A DNA stretch of 64,000 bases from Ramlibacter sp. (GTDB taxonomy: Bacteria; Pseudomonadota; Gammaproteobacteria; Burkholderiales; Burkholderiaceae_C). Positions 47,819-57,793 of this stretch are shown piece by piece (within the stretch, counting starts at the first letter, position 1; the number at the start of each line of letters is the position of its first letter). A model generated the notes under the pieces. The model was not told where the DNA came from. It worked only from the letters and a program-made list of their open reading frames with translations, and did not search any database. A program made the translations under genes and the position numbers. Location: positions 62,001 to 126,000 of the forward strand of contig JACDFR010000002.1 of the NCBI GenBank assembly GCA_013815685.1. Reading direction: 5' to 3'.

Positions 47819-48430
47819 ATGATGGTCTTGTATTCGGGAACCACCTGCCCTTTCTCTCACCGCTGCCGCTTCGTGCTGTTCGAAAAAGGGATGGACTTCG
47901 AGATCCGCGACGTCGATCTGTACAACAAGCCCGAGGACATCAACGTGATGAACCCGTATGGGCAGGTGCCGATCCTGGTCGAGCGCGACCTGATCCTGTA
48001 TGAATCGAACATCATCAACGAGTACATCGATGAGCGGTTCCCGCACCCGCAACTGATGCCCGGCGATCCGGTCGATCGGGCCCGTGTGCGGCTGTTCCTG
48101 CTGAATTTCGAGAAAGAGCTGTTCGTGCACGTCAGCATGCTGGAATCGCGCGCCGCCAAGAGCAACGAGAAGGCGCTCGAAAAAGCCCGTTCGCACATCC
48201 GCGACCGCCTGACGCAGCTCGCGCCGGTCTTCCTCAAGAACAAGTACATGCTGGGTGACAACTTCTCCATGCTGGACGTCGCCATCGCGCCGCTGTTGTG
48301 GCGCCTGGACTACTATGGAATCGAGCTGTCCAAGAACGCGGCGCCGCTGCTAAAGTATGCAGAACGCATCTTTTCGCGCCCCGCCTACATCGAAGCGCTG
48401 ACCCCATCCGAAAAGGTCATGCGCAAGTAA
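47819..48430 (+). CDS. sspA: Stringent starvation protein A (SspA, GST fold)
   Basis: SspA binds RNA polymerase and supports stress and phage-gene transcription. The 203-residue GST-like product has the N-terminal TTCPFSHRCRFVLFEKGMDFE, NPYGQVPILVERDLILYESNIINEYIDERFPHP and the helical half ending in SRPAYIEALTPSEK. It lacks the residues for glutathione catalysis typical of true GSTs. AAGGAG (47805-47810) precedes a double ATG; the second ATG at 47822 is equally possible. sspB follows. Confidence 0.94.
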   Translation: MMVLYSGTTCPFSHRCRFVLFEKGMDFEIRDVDLYNKPEDINVMNPYGQVPILVERDLILYESNIINEYIDERFPHPQLMPGDPVDRARVRLFLLNFEKELFVHVSMLESRAAKSNEKALEKARSHIRDRLTQLAPVFLKNKYMLGDNFSMLDVAIAPLLWRLDYYGIELSKNAAPLLKYAERIFSRPAYIEALTPSEKVMRK

Positions 48431-48464
48431 GGCTTCGGCGGCACTTGAACCGTGGCAGCAGCAC

Positions 48465-48977
48465 ATGAACGCCCTCGAATCGACTTCGACCCGCCCGTAC
48501 CTGATCCGTGCGTTGTATGACTGGTGCACGGACAACGGGCTGACCCCGTATGTCGCCGTGCTGGTCGACGACACGGTGCAGGTCCCGCGCGAGTACGTGA
48601 AAAACGGGGAGATCGTGCTGAACATCAGCTTCGACGCGACAAGCTCCCTGAAGCTCGGCAACGAATTCATCGAATTCAAGGCCCGCTTTGCGGGGACAGC
48701 GCGGGAGATCATGGTGCCGGTGAATCGGGTCATCGCTATTTATGCGCGCGAGAATGGCCAAGGCATGGCCTTCCCGGTGCCGGTGGCGACAAGCCCGGGC
48801 GAAGACCTGCCCAGAACCTCTTCTCCGCTGTCCAGCGTGCCGGCCGCCGGCGGACACGGCGACGATGACTCCAAGGTCGTCCAGCTTGTGAGCCCCGAGT
48901 CCGCGGCGTCCGATGGTCCCGAGGAGCCGCCGCGCCCGCCCAGCGGTCCGCGCCCGGCGCTCAAACGCGTCAAGTGA
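48465..48977 (+). CDS. sspB: ClpXP adaptor SspB
   Basis: SspB delivers ssrA-tagged and other substrates to ClpXP. The 170-residue product has the folded N-domain STRPYLIRALYDWCTDNGLTPYVAV, VPREYVKNGEIVLNIS and FKARFAGTAREIMVPVNRVIAIYARENG, then a long disordered acidic linker and the C-terminal ClpX-binding peptide PALKRVK. The gene lies 34 bp after sspA in the usual order. Confidence 0.94.
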   Translation: MNALESTSTRPYLIRALYDWCTDNGLTPYVAVLVDDTVQVPREYVKNGEIVLNISFDATSSLKLGNEFIEFKARFAGTAREIMVPVNRVIAIYARENGQGMAFPVPVATSPGEDLPRTSSPLSSVPAAGGHGDDDSKVVQLVSPESAASDGPEEPPRPPSGPRPALKRVK

Positions 48978-49001
48978 AGCGTGCCGGGCCCAGTCGGGCC
49001 G

Positions 49002-49007
49002 TAGAAT
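49002..49007 (+). promoter_or_regulatory. Candidate -10 element of tRNA-Thr
   Basis: TAGAAT, ten bases before the tRNA 5' end. No acceptable -35 is visible, so this is weak. Confidence 0.3.
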
Positions 49008-49017
49008 CATTTCCCTA

Positions 49018-49092
49018 GCCGATTTAGCTCAGGGGTAGAGCAACCGCCTTGTAAGCGGTAGGTCGTCAGTTCGAATCCGACAATCGGCACCA
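49018..49092 (+). tRNA. tRNA-Thr (anticodon TGT)
   Basis: A 75-base cloverleaf including an encoded CCA. The acceptor arms GCCGATT and AATCGGC pair perfectly, the D arm is GCTC AGGGGTA GAGC, the anticodon loop reads CTTGTAA with anticodon TGT (reads ACA), and the T loop is TTCGAAT. Confidence 0.97.
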
Positions 49093-49117
49093 TCTGGAAC
49101 CCGAACGGTGGCAATGT

Positions 49118-49441
49118 CTACTTTTCGGGTATTTGGACCCTCAACCTGATTGAGTTAACCTGCCATCCCCGGTCGCACAGATGAGCTAGCAGAGCAGGGA
49201 TCACCTGCCTTAGTTTCGCGGCCGCGGCGTTGCTGTCCACCAGCAGGCACCAGGCAGTTCCATCGATCGGCCCGGCCCTCACGGCGGAGCGCAACGGTAC
49301 CGGGATCAAGGTTTCAATGGCTTTGAGCCGTTCGCCCGACTCGCGGGCGAGCTGCGACAGCCTCGCCAGTGTGGGCGAGTCTTGCGCGGCTTGCTGCAGC
49401 GTCACCGGATGCAGGCGGCGGTTCGAAGAAGGCGTCGTCAT
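49118..49441 (-). CDS. dciA: DUF721 protein, DciA-like helicase loader
   Basis: DciA is the ancestral loader of the replicative helicase DnaB in bacteria lacking DnaC/DnaI. The 107-residue product is a short DUF721 protein: an N-terminal basic stretch, the KH-like core with LARLSQLARESGERLKAIETLIP, WCLLVDSNAAAAKLRQVIPALLAHL and the C-terminal strand VNSIRLRVQ. The start at 49441 gives MTTPSSNRR; a much longer open frame upstream on this strand lies opposite the peptidase gene and is not supported. The identification rests on family pattern and location beside the M23 peptidase and secA. Confidence 0.8.
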   Translation of the reverse strand: MTTPSSNRRLHPVTLQQAAQDSPTLARLSQLARESGERLKAIETLIPVPLRSAVRAGPIDGTAWCLLVDSNAAAAKLRQVIPALLAHLCDRGWQVNSIRLRVQIPEK

Positions 49442-49453
49442 GAGGGGATAGCA

Positions 49454-50392
49454 GTGCATTTCATTATCACGGATGCGTGGCTGGCCAAGAGCCGCGCCGT
49501 TCATCTGAGCGGCAGCCGGCTCATGGCCGCCTTGGTGGGCTTGTCGCTGGTGATGCTGCTGCTGGCTGCGGGCCTGTACCACTGGGTGATTTTCAAGGGT
49601 GCGCGCGAAAGCTGGCCGGTCATCGGGATACTGGTCAAGCTGGTGGTCAAGGACGAGTTCGAGCAGCGCGATCGTTTCATGCGCGAGAACCTGGATGCCA
49701 TGGCGCGCAAACTGGGCGAGATGCAAGCCAAGCTGGCCCAGCTCGAAGCGCTGGGCGAACGGGTTTCGGGCTTGGCGGGCCTCAATCCGGCGGAATTGCG
49801 CAGCGCGTCCGCGCAAGGCGGCGCGCTGGTGACCGGCCGGCCGCTGTCGATGGAAGAACTTCAGGCCACGCTGGCCGATCTGGACAGGCTGACCGGACAG
49901 CATGCCGATTTGATGACCGTGGCCGAATCGCGCCTTTTCGACCAGAAGATCCGCAAGATGATGGTCCCGACCCAGCAACCGGTCAGTGCCGGGCACATAG
50001 CTTCCTCGTTCGGCTGGCGCATCGACCCTTTCAATGGCCGCTCCGCACTGCATACCGGACTGGACTTCCAGGCGCAAACCGGCACCCCCATCCTTGCCGC
50101 CGCCGGTGGCGTCGTGGTCACCCAGGAGGCGCATCCCGCTTACGGCAACATGGTCGAGGTCGACCATGGCAACGATCTCGTCACCCGGTACGCACATGCG
50201 TCCCGGTTCTGGGTCAAAAAAGGCGACCTGGTCAAGCGTGGCCAGAAGATTGCCGAGGTCGGCACCACGGGCCGGTCCACCGGTCCACACCTGCACTTCG
50301 AGGTGATGGTCCAGGGCGTGCCGCAGGACCCCCAGAAGTTCCTGGCGGCAGGGCGCGGTCTTCCCGCCATACGGACCGCTTCGCGCAGGTAA
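49454..50392 (+). CDS. M23 family metallopeptidase (LytM domain), membrane-anchored
   Basis: A 312-residue protein with a short cytoplasmic start, one transmembrane helix (about residues 24-46), a coiled coil (about 70-160) and a C-terminal M23 domain. Zinc ligands are in LHTGLDFQA (His about 200, Asp) and HLHFEV (about 278). All ligand positions look present, so it may be an active endopeptidase or an EnvC-like activator. The GTG at 49454 gives xHFIITDAWLAKSRAVHLSG and is preceded by AGGGGA. It is divergent from dciA with only 12 bp between starts. The TAA stop is part of a TAAAAT hexamer upstream of secA. Confidence 0.88.
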   Translation: MHFIITDAWLAKSRAVHLSGSRLMAALVGLSLVMLLLAAGLYHWVIFKGARESWPVIGILVKLVVKDEFEQRDRFMRENLDAMARKLGEMQAKLAQLEALGERVSGLAGLNPAELRSASAQGGALVTGRPLSMEELQATLADLDRLTGQHADLMTVAESRLFDQKIRKMMVPTQQPVSAGHIASSFGWRIDPFNGRSALHTGLDFQAQTGTPILAAAGGVVVTQEAHPAYGNMVEVDHGNDLVTRYAHASRFWVKKGDLVKRGQKIAEVGTTGRSTGPHLHFEVMVQGVPQDPQKFLAAGRGLPAIRTASRR

Positions 50393-50518
50393 AATCTCCA
50401 GCTTCCCTGCTGGGTGCGGCTATTGCTTTGGCCGCCCCCGGCCCCATTTCATCCTGATAACAACTGGGATTGCGCCGCCCTGCTGGCTCGCAAGGCCCGG
50501 CAGGGCAGCACCGCATTC

Positions 50519-53287
<2,769 letters not shown>

Positions 53288-53342
53288 AGTTCCTTGGCCT
53301 GCGGGCAGGCATCGCCGGTTATCGTAAATTTTTGTTTCTTAA

Positions 53343-53360
53343 CCTGTCAAATCTGACAGG
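53343..53360. promoter_or_regulatory. Perfect inverted repeat upstream of the autoinducer synthase gene
   Basis: CCTGTCAAATCTGACAGG: 7-bp perfect arms (CCTGTCA/TGACAGG) around AATC, 60 bp before the cqsA-like ATG. It matches 14 of 18 bases of the site at 57084-57101. I read it as an operator for the LuxR-type regulator or another factor of the locus. No T-tract follows, so it does not look like a secA terminator. The surrounding 53318-53352 is AT-rich for this genome. Confidence 0.5.
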
Positions 53361-53420
53361 GGATAGGAACCGCGAAAGCAAAACTGCCCATTCAATGGGG
53401 ACTCTTTATCGGGAGTTTCC

Positions 53421-54659
53421 ATGGAAGTCATCGAGCGACGCTCCGGCAAAATTCGTCCTCAGGCAGGCCTGTCCGAAAAACTGCGGCAGCGAATTGCCAC
53501 GGAATTTCAATCTCGTTGGCAGGACGAGTGGGGCGGCAAATTCGTCACCCATGGAATTACGCCGGGCGCCAGTGCGGTTCGGCTGGACGGGAACGATTAC
53601 CTGGGTCTGACGGAGCACCCTGACGTGGTCCAGGCCCAGCTGGATACGCTGCGGCGCGGCCAGGAGTTCGTTATCCAGTCCGGGGTGTTCCAGCTCGAAG
53701 GCAGCCCCACGTCTCAGCTCCAACAGCGGTTTGCTGCATGGATCGGGAAGGAAGACGGCCTGTTGTGCCAGTCGGGCTACACCGCCAATCTCGGTTTGCT
53801 CCAGGTGATCGCCGACGCGCAGACCCCCGTCTACCTTGACAGCCTTGCCCACATGTCGCTGTGGGAGGGCGCTCGTGCTGCCGGGGCCCCGTCCCATGCT
53901 TTCCGCCACAACGATCCGGAGCATCTTTCGAAAATGGCGAGGCGCCACGGATCGGGCATCGTCGTGGTCGACTCGGTCTACAGTACCACCGGTGCCCTGG
54001 CGCGACTGACCGAGCTGGTGGATGTCGCGGAGCAGCACCAATGCATGATCCTCGTGGATGAATCCCATTCGCTGGGCACGCATGGTCCGGGCGGAAGGGG
54101 CCTGTGCGCCATGTTGGGCCTGACCGACCGCGTGCACTTCATCACGGCGAGCCTGGCGAAGGCTTTCGCGGGCCGCGCCGGGTTCTTCACCATGCCGCTC
54201 GAACTGCGCGCCTACCTGATGTGCCACAGCTACCCGAGCATCTTCAGCTCCTGCTTGTTGCCGCATGACCTTGTTGGACTCGCCGCCACGCTGGAAGTCG
54301 TCAAGAGCAGCGACGACGCGCGAAAAAAACTTCACGCCAATACCCGGCGCATGCGCGACGCTTTCATCGCGCTGGGCTACCCGATTCATCAAGGCACCGA
54401 GCAGATCATCTCGCTCGAGGCGGGTGGGGAAGTGGAGACCCTGGCCCTGCGCGATGCCCTCGAGTCGCATGGCGTATTCGGTGCGCTGTTCTGCGCCCCC
54501 GCCACCAGCCGGAACCGGGCCATGGTGCGGCTGACGCTGAACGCGGCGCTGACCGACGCCGAGATGGCCCATGTGGAGGCGGTGGCGGCGGCCATCGCGC
54601 CCCGAGTCCAGCCCTGGGATTGGCCGATCGCCAGGCGCCTGCGCGGCCGCGAGGCCTAG
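53421..54659 (+). CDS. cqsA: CqsA/LqsA-type alpha-hydroxyketone autoinducer synthase
   Basis: A 412-residue PLP enzyme of the alpha-oxoamine synthase family (relatives: KBL, BioF, ALAS). CqsA of Vibrio and LqsA of Legionella condense an amino-acid-derived donor with an acyl-CoA to form CAI-1/LAI-1 type signals. Motifs are GNDYLGL (57-63), SGYTANLG (118-125), the PLP-ring aspartate D213 and H216 in ILVDESHSLGTHGPGGRGL, and the Schiff-base lysine K247 in HFITASLAKAFAGRAG. The DESHSLGTHGP and FITASLAKAFA wording is close to CqsA and differs from BioF/KBL. No biotin or threonine-catabolism genes are nearby, while a CqsS-like kinase is. The stop overlaps that of the convergent response regulator. 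GGGAG lies 5 bases before the ATG. Confidence 0.85.
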   Translation: MEVIERRSGKIRPQAGLSEKLRQRIATEFQSRWQDEWGGKFVTHGITPGASAVRLDGNDYLGLTEHPDVVQAQLDTLRRGQEFVIQSGVFQLEGSPTSQLQQRFAAWIGKEDGLLCQSGYTANLGLLQVIADAQTPVYLDSLAHMSLWEGARAAGAPSHAFRHNDPEHLSKMARRHGSGIVVVDSVYSTTGALARLTELVDVAEQHQCMILVDESHSLGTHGPGGRGLCAMLGLTDRVHFITASLAKAFAGRAGFFTMPLELRAYLMCHSYPSIFSSCLLPHDLVGLAATLEVVKSSDDARKKLHANTRRMRDAFIALGYPIHQGTEQIISLEAGGEVETLALRDALESHGVFGALFCAPATSRNRAMVRLTLNAALTDAEMAHVEAVAAAIAPRVQPWDWPIARRLRGREA

Positions 54660-55633
54660 TCGTGCACGTGCCGTTTATCTTGCCGGGCCAGCCAGCTGCT
54701 GTAGCTGTTGGCGGGGTCCGGGCAAAATGTCGACTTGACGGGAAAGAGGGCGCCGAGCAACGAGGCGCTCTGGCCCACGGAAAACGCCGCAGTCAGCTCG
54801 GCGGGGCCAAGCCGCCCGAGCGCTTGGCGCAATTCGAGATCGACAAGCTTGCGGCCCTGCCGGATGTCCTCGAGGCCGGAGGGCGGCACGCCTTCCAGCT
54901 CGGCCAGTTCCGCCAGCGCGTTGAGCCCTTCCACGGTTTCGAGCTGCAGCCAGCTGACCTGACCCGCCGCGTTAATCCCCAATACCCCAAAGGGGTCCCC
55001 GATCACTACATGCTCGGTCCAATGCTTTGCGGCGAACTGGGCGAGATCGCGTCCCACGGCAGGGTGGCGCAGCAGGGCATTCTGCTCGGGACCGAGCGTC
55101 ACGCGCCATGTCTGCGCGTGGCGCGCGTTGGGCGTGCCCAGCAAGTGCTCGACTGCGTCGATGAGGTGCCGTGAAATGTCCGGCGTCTGCTTGGCGATGA
55201 ATTGGTCGATCAGGCCGCGATTGAACGCCCGCACCGCCACCTGTTCATCGGCTTGCCCCGTCAGCAGCACGCGCGAGCCCGGCCACTCGATCAATTCGTC
55301 CAGAGTCTGCAGGCCGTCCATGCCGGGCATGGAGTAGTCCACCACGCACACCCGCGTCAACGCATAGCGCTCGGTGTATTTCGACCAATAGCCCAGGATC
55401 TGGGGGATCAGGGGCCGGCCTTCGCGCCAGTGATCGATCAACTGCTGCTGGTTCCATGCGTCGGCCTCCCAAAAAGGGGGCTCCTGTTGCAGGTAGTTGA
55501 TGCATTCCACGGGCCGCAGGAACAGTTTGATATGCCAGTGCCGGGGCAGCACCAGGGCCAGCATTTCCAGATAGTCGGGATCGTCGTCGAGGAAGACCAC
55601 AGTGCCTGGACGGTGAAAAAGGGGAAAGCTCAT
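54656..55633 (-). CDS. Atypical response regulator with receiver domain and unrecognised C-terminal domain
   Basis: A 325-residue protein. The N-terminal receiver has the acidic cluster DDD (16-18), phosphoacceptor D99 (CVVDYSMPGMDGLQTLDEL), threonine T125 (VLLTGQAD) and lysine K148 (QFIAKQT). Between the second helix and D99 there is an insertion of about 40 residues (around 52-90), so D99 sits much later than the usual ~55. The C-terminal ~170 residues show no HTH, GGDEF, EAL or kinase motif that I can recognise. It starts 31 bp after the kinase gene ends on the same strand, so the two are an operon. LqsR, the Legionella regulator, is likewise a receiver with a non-HTH output domain; the comparison is by architecture only. 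Confidence 0.8.
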   Translation of the reverse strand: MSFPLFHRPGTVVFLDDDPDYLEMLALVLPRHWHIKLFLRPVECINYLQQEPPFWEADAWNQQQLIDHWREGRPLIPQILGYWSKYTERYALTRVCVVDYSMPGMDGLQTLDELIEWPGSRVLLTGQADEQVAVRAFNRGLIDQFIAKQTPDISRHLIDAVEHLLGTPNARHAQTWRVTLGPEQNALLRHPAVGRDLAQFAAKHWTEHVVIGDPFGVLGINAAGQVSWLQLETVEGLNALAELAELEGVPPSGLEDIRQGRKLVDLELRQALGRLGPAELTAAFSVGQSASLLGALFPVKSTFCPDPANSYSSWLARQDKRHVHD

Positions 55634-55664
55634 GATCTGGGGAACCCAATTGGATTGGAATACG

Positions 55665-56969
55665 TTATTCGTAGGGCGTGACAAGCACCGGCAATTCAAG
55701 GGTGAACGCCGCGCCGTGCCACAGTTCGGAATGGACGCGGATCGAGCCGTTCGCCCCCTGCACCACCCGCTGACAGAAGGCCAGTCCGAGGCCATGGCCG
55801 GTCCCGTGATCGGTGGAGAAGAACGGCTCGAAAATGCGGGCTTGCAAGTCCGGTGCCATGCCAACGCCGCGGTCGGTGACGACGATCTGGCCCCAGGTGC
55901 TGGTTGCCTTGATCTCGAGCAGGATGTCCCCGGGCTGGCTTGCCGACTTGGCGGCCGCCAACGAGCGCAGCGCGTTTTTCAGCAGGTTGTCGATGACCTG
56001 CCGGAACTGCGCGTGAGATCCCTCGAAGAGGAACTGGCTGTGTACCCTAACGGCGACGCTGTCCCGCTCCCGGTTGCTGCGGTAAGGGTAGCCGGCGACG
56101 GCCTCGCGAACGAGTTCGGCGGCGTTCACCGTCTCTTTGTTGGCGGGCAGGCGCATCAGCCGGGCATTGGCGATCTGGGTGTCGATCTGGTGGTTCATGT
56201 TGCGAACGAGCGTGGACAGCCGGGCGGCAAGCTGCGTCAGCCTTTCATCTGTTTGCGCGCCGGATGGGACAGCTTGGCCTCGGAGTGCATCGCCGATCAA
56301 GGACATGGTGGCCAGGGGAGTTCGCAATTCGTGGGCCATGATACCCATCGTTCCGAGGGTGTAGTTCAACTGCTCGCGCCGCAGGTTGGACGAGGAAATA
56401 CCCAGGACGAGCCCCATGTACCAGCTGAATGCGATCACGAGGGCGTTGGTCGCCATTTCCTCCCCGGGCATTTCCGGTGTCGGCGGTCCCGCGAGGCGAA
56501 ACATCACCCAGGCCACCGCCATCCCGCTGACGCCGCCCAATGTTGCGATGCGCCAGTCGGTGAGGTGGTAGTAGATCAGGAACATCGCGGCGAGGCTAGC
56601 CAGCCAGACCTTGTTGCCGTTGTTGCAGAAGTACATCCACGAAAAGAACCAGGGAAGCGTGATCCAGAAAATGATCGTGAAAATAACGGCGGCCATCTTC
56701 CCCGGCGGCGTCGCGGTGAGGCTGCGAAACACCAGCAGGCAGATGCCCAGCGCGGTCATCACCAGGCGCAACCACAGGTTCTCGTACGGCTGGGGCAGCA
56801 GATGGTTCCAGGCCCAGAAAAAAAACGGATGGCCCAGCGAGGTGGACAGGCCCAGCGCGCGGATGCGCCATCGCGACGGATGCAGGATCGGCTCCAGCAG
56901 CGGGCGCACGACCTCGTTGGAGGTCCAGGAGCGCAGGACCTGCGCCGCACCGTTGTAAAGCACACGCAT
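55665..56969 (-). CDS. CqsS/LqsS-like membrane sensor histidine kinase
   Basis: A 434-residue kinase with about six hydrophobic helices between residues 40 and 193, no large periplasmic domain, and a HisKA-HATPase core: H213 in GIMAHELRTPLATM, N box NLLKNALRSL, G1 DRGVGMAP, G2 HGTGHGLGLAFC. The segment LGHPFFFWAWNHLLPQPYENLWLR (43-66) resembles the CqsS N-terminus in the same place. Unlike CqsS it has no C-terminal receiver; the receiver is on the next gene. Start at 56969 leaves a usable promoter spacer to the divergent LuxR-type gene; an ATG at 57029 would leave almost none. Likely sensor of the signal made by the convergent synthase gene. Confidence 0.83.
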   Translation of the reverse strand: MRVLYNGAAQVLRSWTSNEVVRPLLEPILHPSRWRIRALGLSTSLGHPFFFWAWNHLLPQPYENLWLRLVMTALGICLLVFRSLTATPPGKMAAVIFTIIFWITLPWFFSWMYFCNNGNKVWLASLAAMFLIYYHLTDWRIATLGGVSGMAVAWVMFRLAGPPTPEMPGEEMATNALVIAFSWYMGLVLGISSSNLRREQLNYTLGTMGIMAHELRTPLATMSLIGDALRGQAVPSGAQTDERLTQLAARLSTLVRNMNHQIDTQIANARLMRLPANKETVNAAELVREAVAGYPYRSNRERDSVAVRVHSQFLFEGSHAQFRQVIDNLLKNALRSLAAAKSASQPGDILLEIKATSTWGQIVVTDRGVGMAPDLQARIFEPFFSTDHGTGHGLGLAFCQRVVQGANGSIRVHSELWHGAAFTLELPVLVTPYE

Positions 56970-57074
56970 CGACGACAAGATGACCCTCAAACGAACCGGC
57001 CAGCCAGCTCCGGTGAGCACTGATGGCAAATAATGATATTGTCACAGCCCCAACAGCTACGAAATGGCAAGCCC

Positions 57075-57743
57075 ATGGGGCTACCTGTTAACTTTGACAG
57101 TGTGAGCCTTGATGGGCTCCTCAACGACTGGGTCGGTGCGCTTCGTGAATTTTCCGTTGAAGCCGTCGCGGTGCTGGGGCCTGACCCGTTCGGCAGCAGC
57201 GAAGACCGCCAGGTGGTGGCGGTGCACCCGCCCATCGTCGCCGATGCGGCCCAGGCGCTGGCGGAAAGCCGTGACTTCGGCGCACCGTGGCGCGATTCCG
57301 ACGCGCCGCTGGTGGCCTGGCAGTACATCGCCAAATCGGATCATCTCAGTTCGAGCCGCTGGCGCCTGCTGTGGCTGGCGCATGGTTTCCAGACCGTCGT
57401 GCGGGTCGAGTTCTCGCTGCCCGCCGGCCGGGCGTTCGAATGCTTCATGTTCAGCCCGCGAGAACTCACCGACCGAGCCGAAGCGGCGTCGCTCGTGTGG
57501 TCGGCCCTGAATATCTGGCCGCTGGTGAAAAGGTCGATCGCCCATGCCCGCTCCACGCTCAGCCCGCGCGAGCGCGAGTGCCTGGTGCTGGCCTTCCAGG
57601 GCCTCACGGCGCGGGAGAGTTCGGTACTCCTTCGCTGTACCGAGCGGACCGTCAACTACCACTTGGCCAATGCCATGGGAAAACTGAAGGTGGATAACAA
57701 GATGGCCGCGATCCAGCGCGCCTGCTGGCTGGGCGCGATCTGA
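57075..57743 (+). CDS. LuxR-type HTH transcriptional regulator
   Basis: A 222-residue regulator (with start 57075) with a C-terminal LuxR/FixJ HTH: LSPRERECLVLAFQGLTARE, then CTERTVNYHLANAMGKLKVDNKMAAIQRA. The N-terminal ~150 residues look like a degenerate autoinducer-binding-type domain (WRLLWLAHGFQTVVRVEF, FECFMFSPREL), so it may be a LuxR solo. Three in-frame starts are possible: ATG 57033, ATG 57075 and GTG 57102; none has a clear ribosome site. If GTG 57102 is used, the palindrome at 57084-57101 lies immediately upstream. It is divergent from the kinase gene. Confidence 0.82.
   Translation: MGLPVNFDSVSLDGLLNDWVGALREFSVEAVAVLGPDPFGSSEDRQVVAVHPPIVADAAQALAESRDFGAPWRDSDAPLVAWQYIAKSDHLSSSRWRLLWLAHGFQTVVRVEFSLPAGRAFECFMFSPRELTDRAEAASLVWSALNIWPLVKRSIAHARSTLSPRERECLVLAFQGLTARESSVLLRCTERTVNYHLANAMGKLKVDNKMAAIQRACWLGAI
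57084..57101. promoter_or_regulatory. Second copy of the 18-bp palindrome at the LuxR-type gene
   Basis: CCTGTTAACTTTGACAGT, 14 of 18 bases identical to the site at 53343-53360 and with conserved outer arms CCTGT and GACAG. It overlaps or directly precedes the start of the LuxR-type gene, depending on the start codon, which fits autoregulation. Confidence 0.45.
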
Positions 57744-57793
57744 GGGTTGCACCCTAAAGGTTTATATTGCGGCAAACACACCCATCCACCGCC

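Noticed and set aside
53296-53309. GCCTG-CGGG-CAGGC after secA as an intrinsic terminator
   Set aside because: The stem has only 5 bp and the next bases are ATCGCCGG, so there is no T-tract at the right place.
53421-54659. Annotation of the PLP enzyme as BioF or KBL
   Set aside because: The motif wording matches CqsA/LqsA better and the neighbours are sensor and regulator genes, not biotin or threonine genes; phylogeny would settle it.
57031-57067. TTGTCA at 57039 as a -35 element for the LuxR-type gene
   Set aside because: No -10-like hexamer occurs at 16-19 bases downstream.
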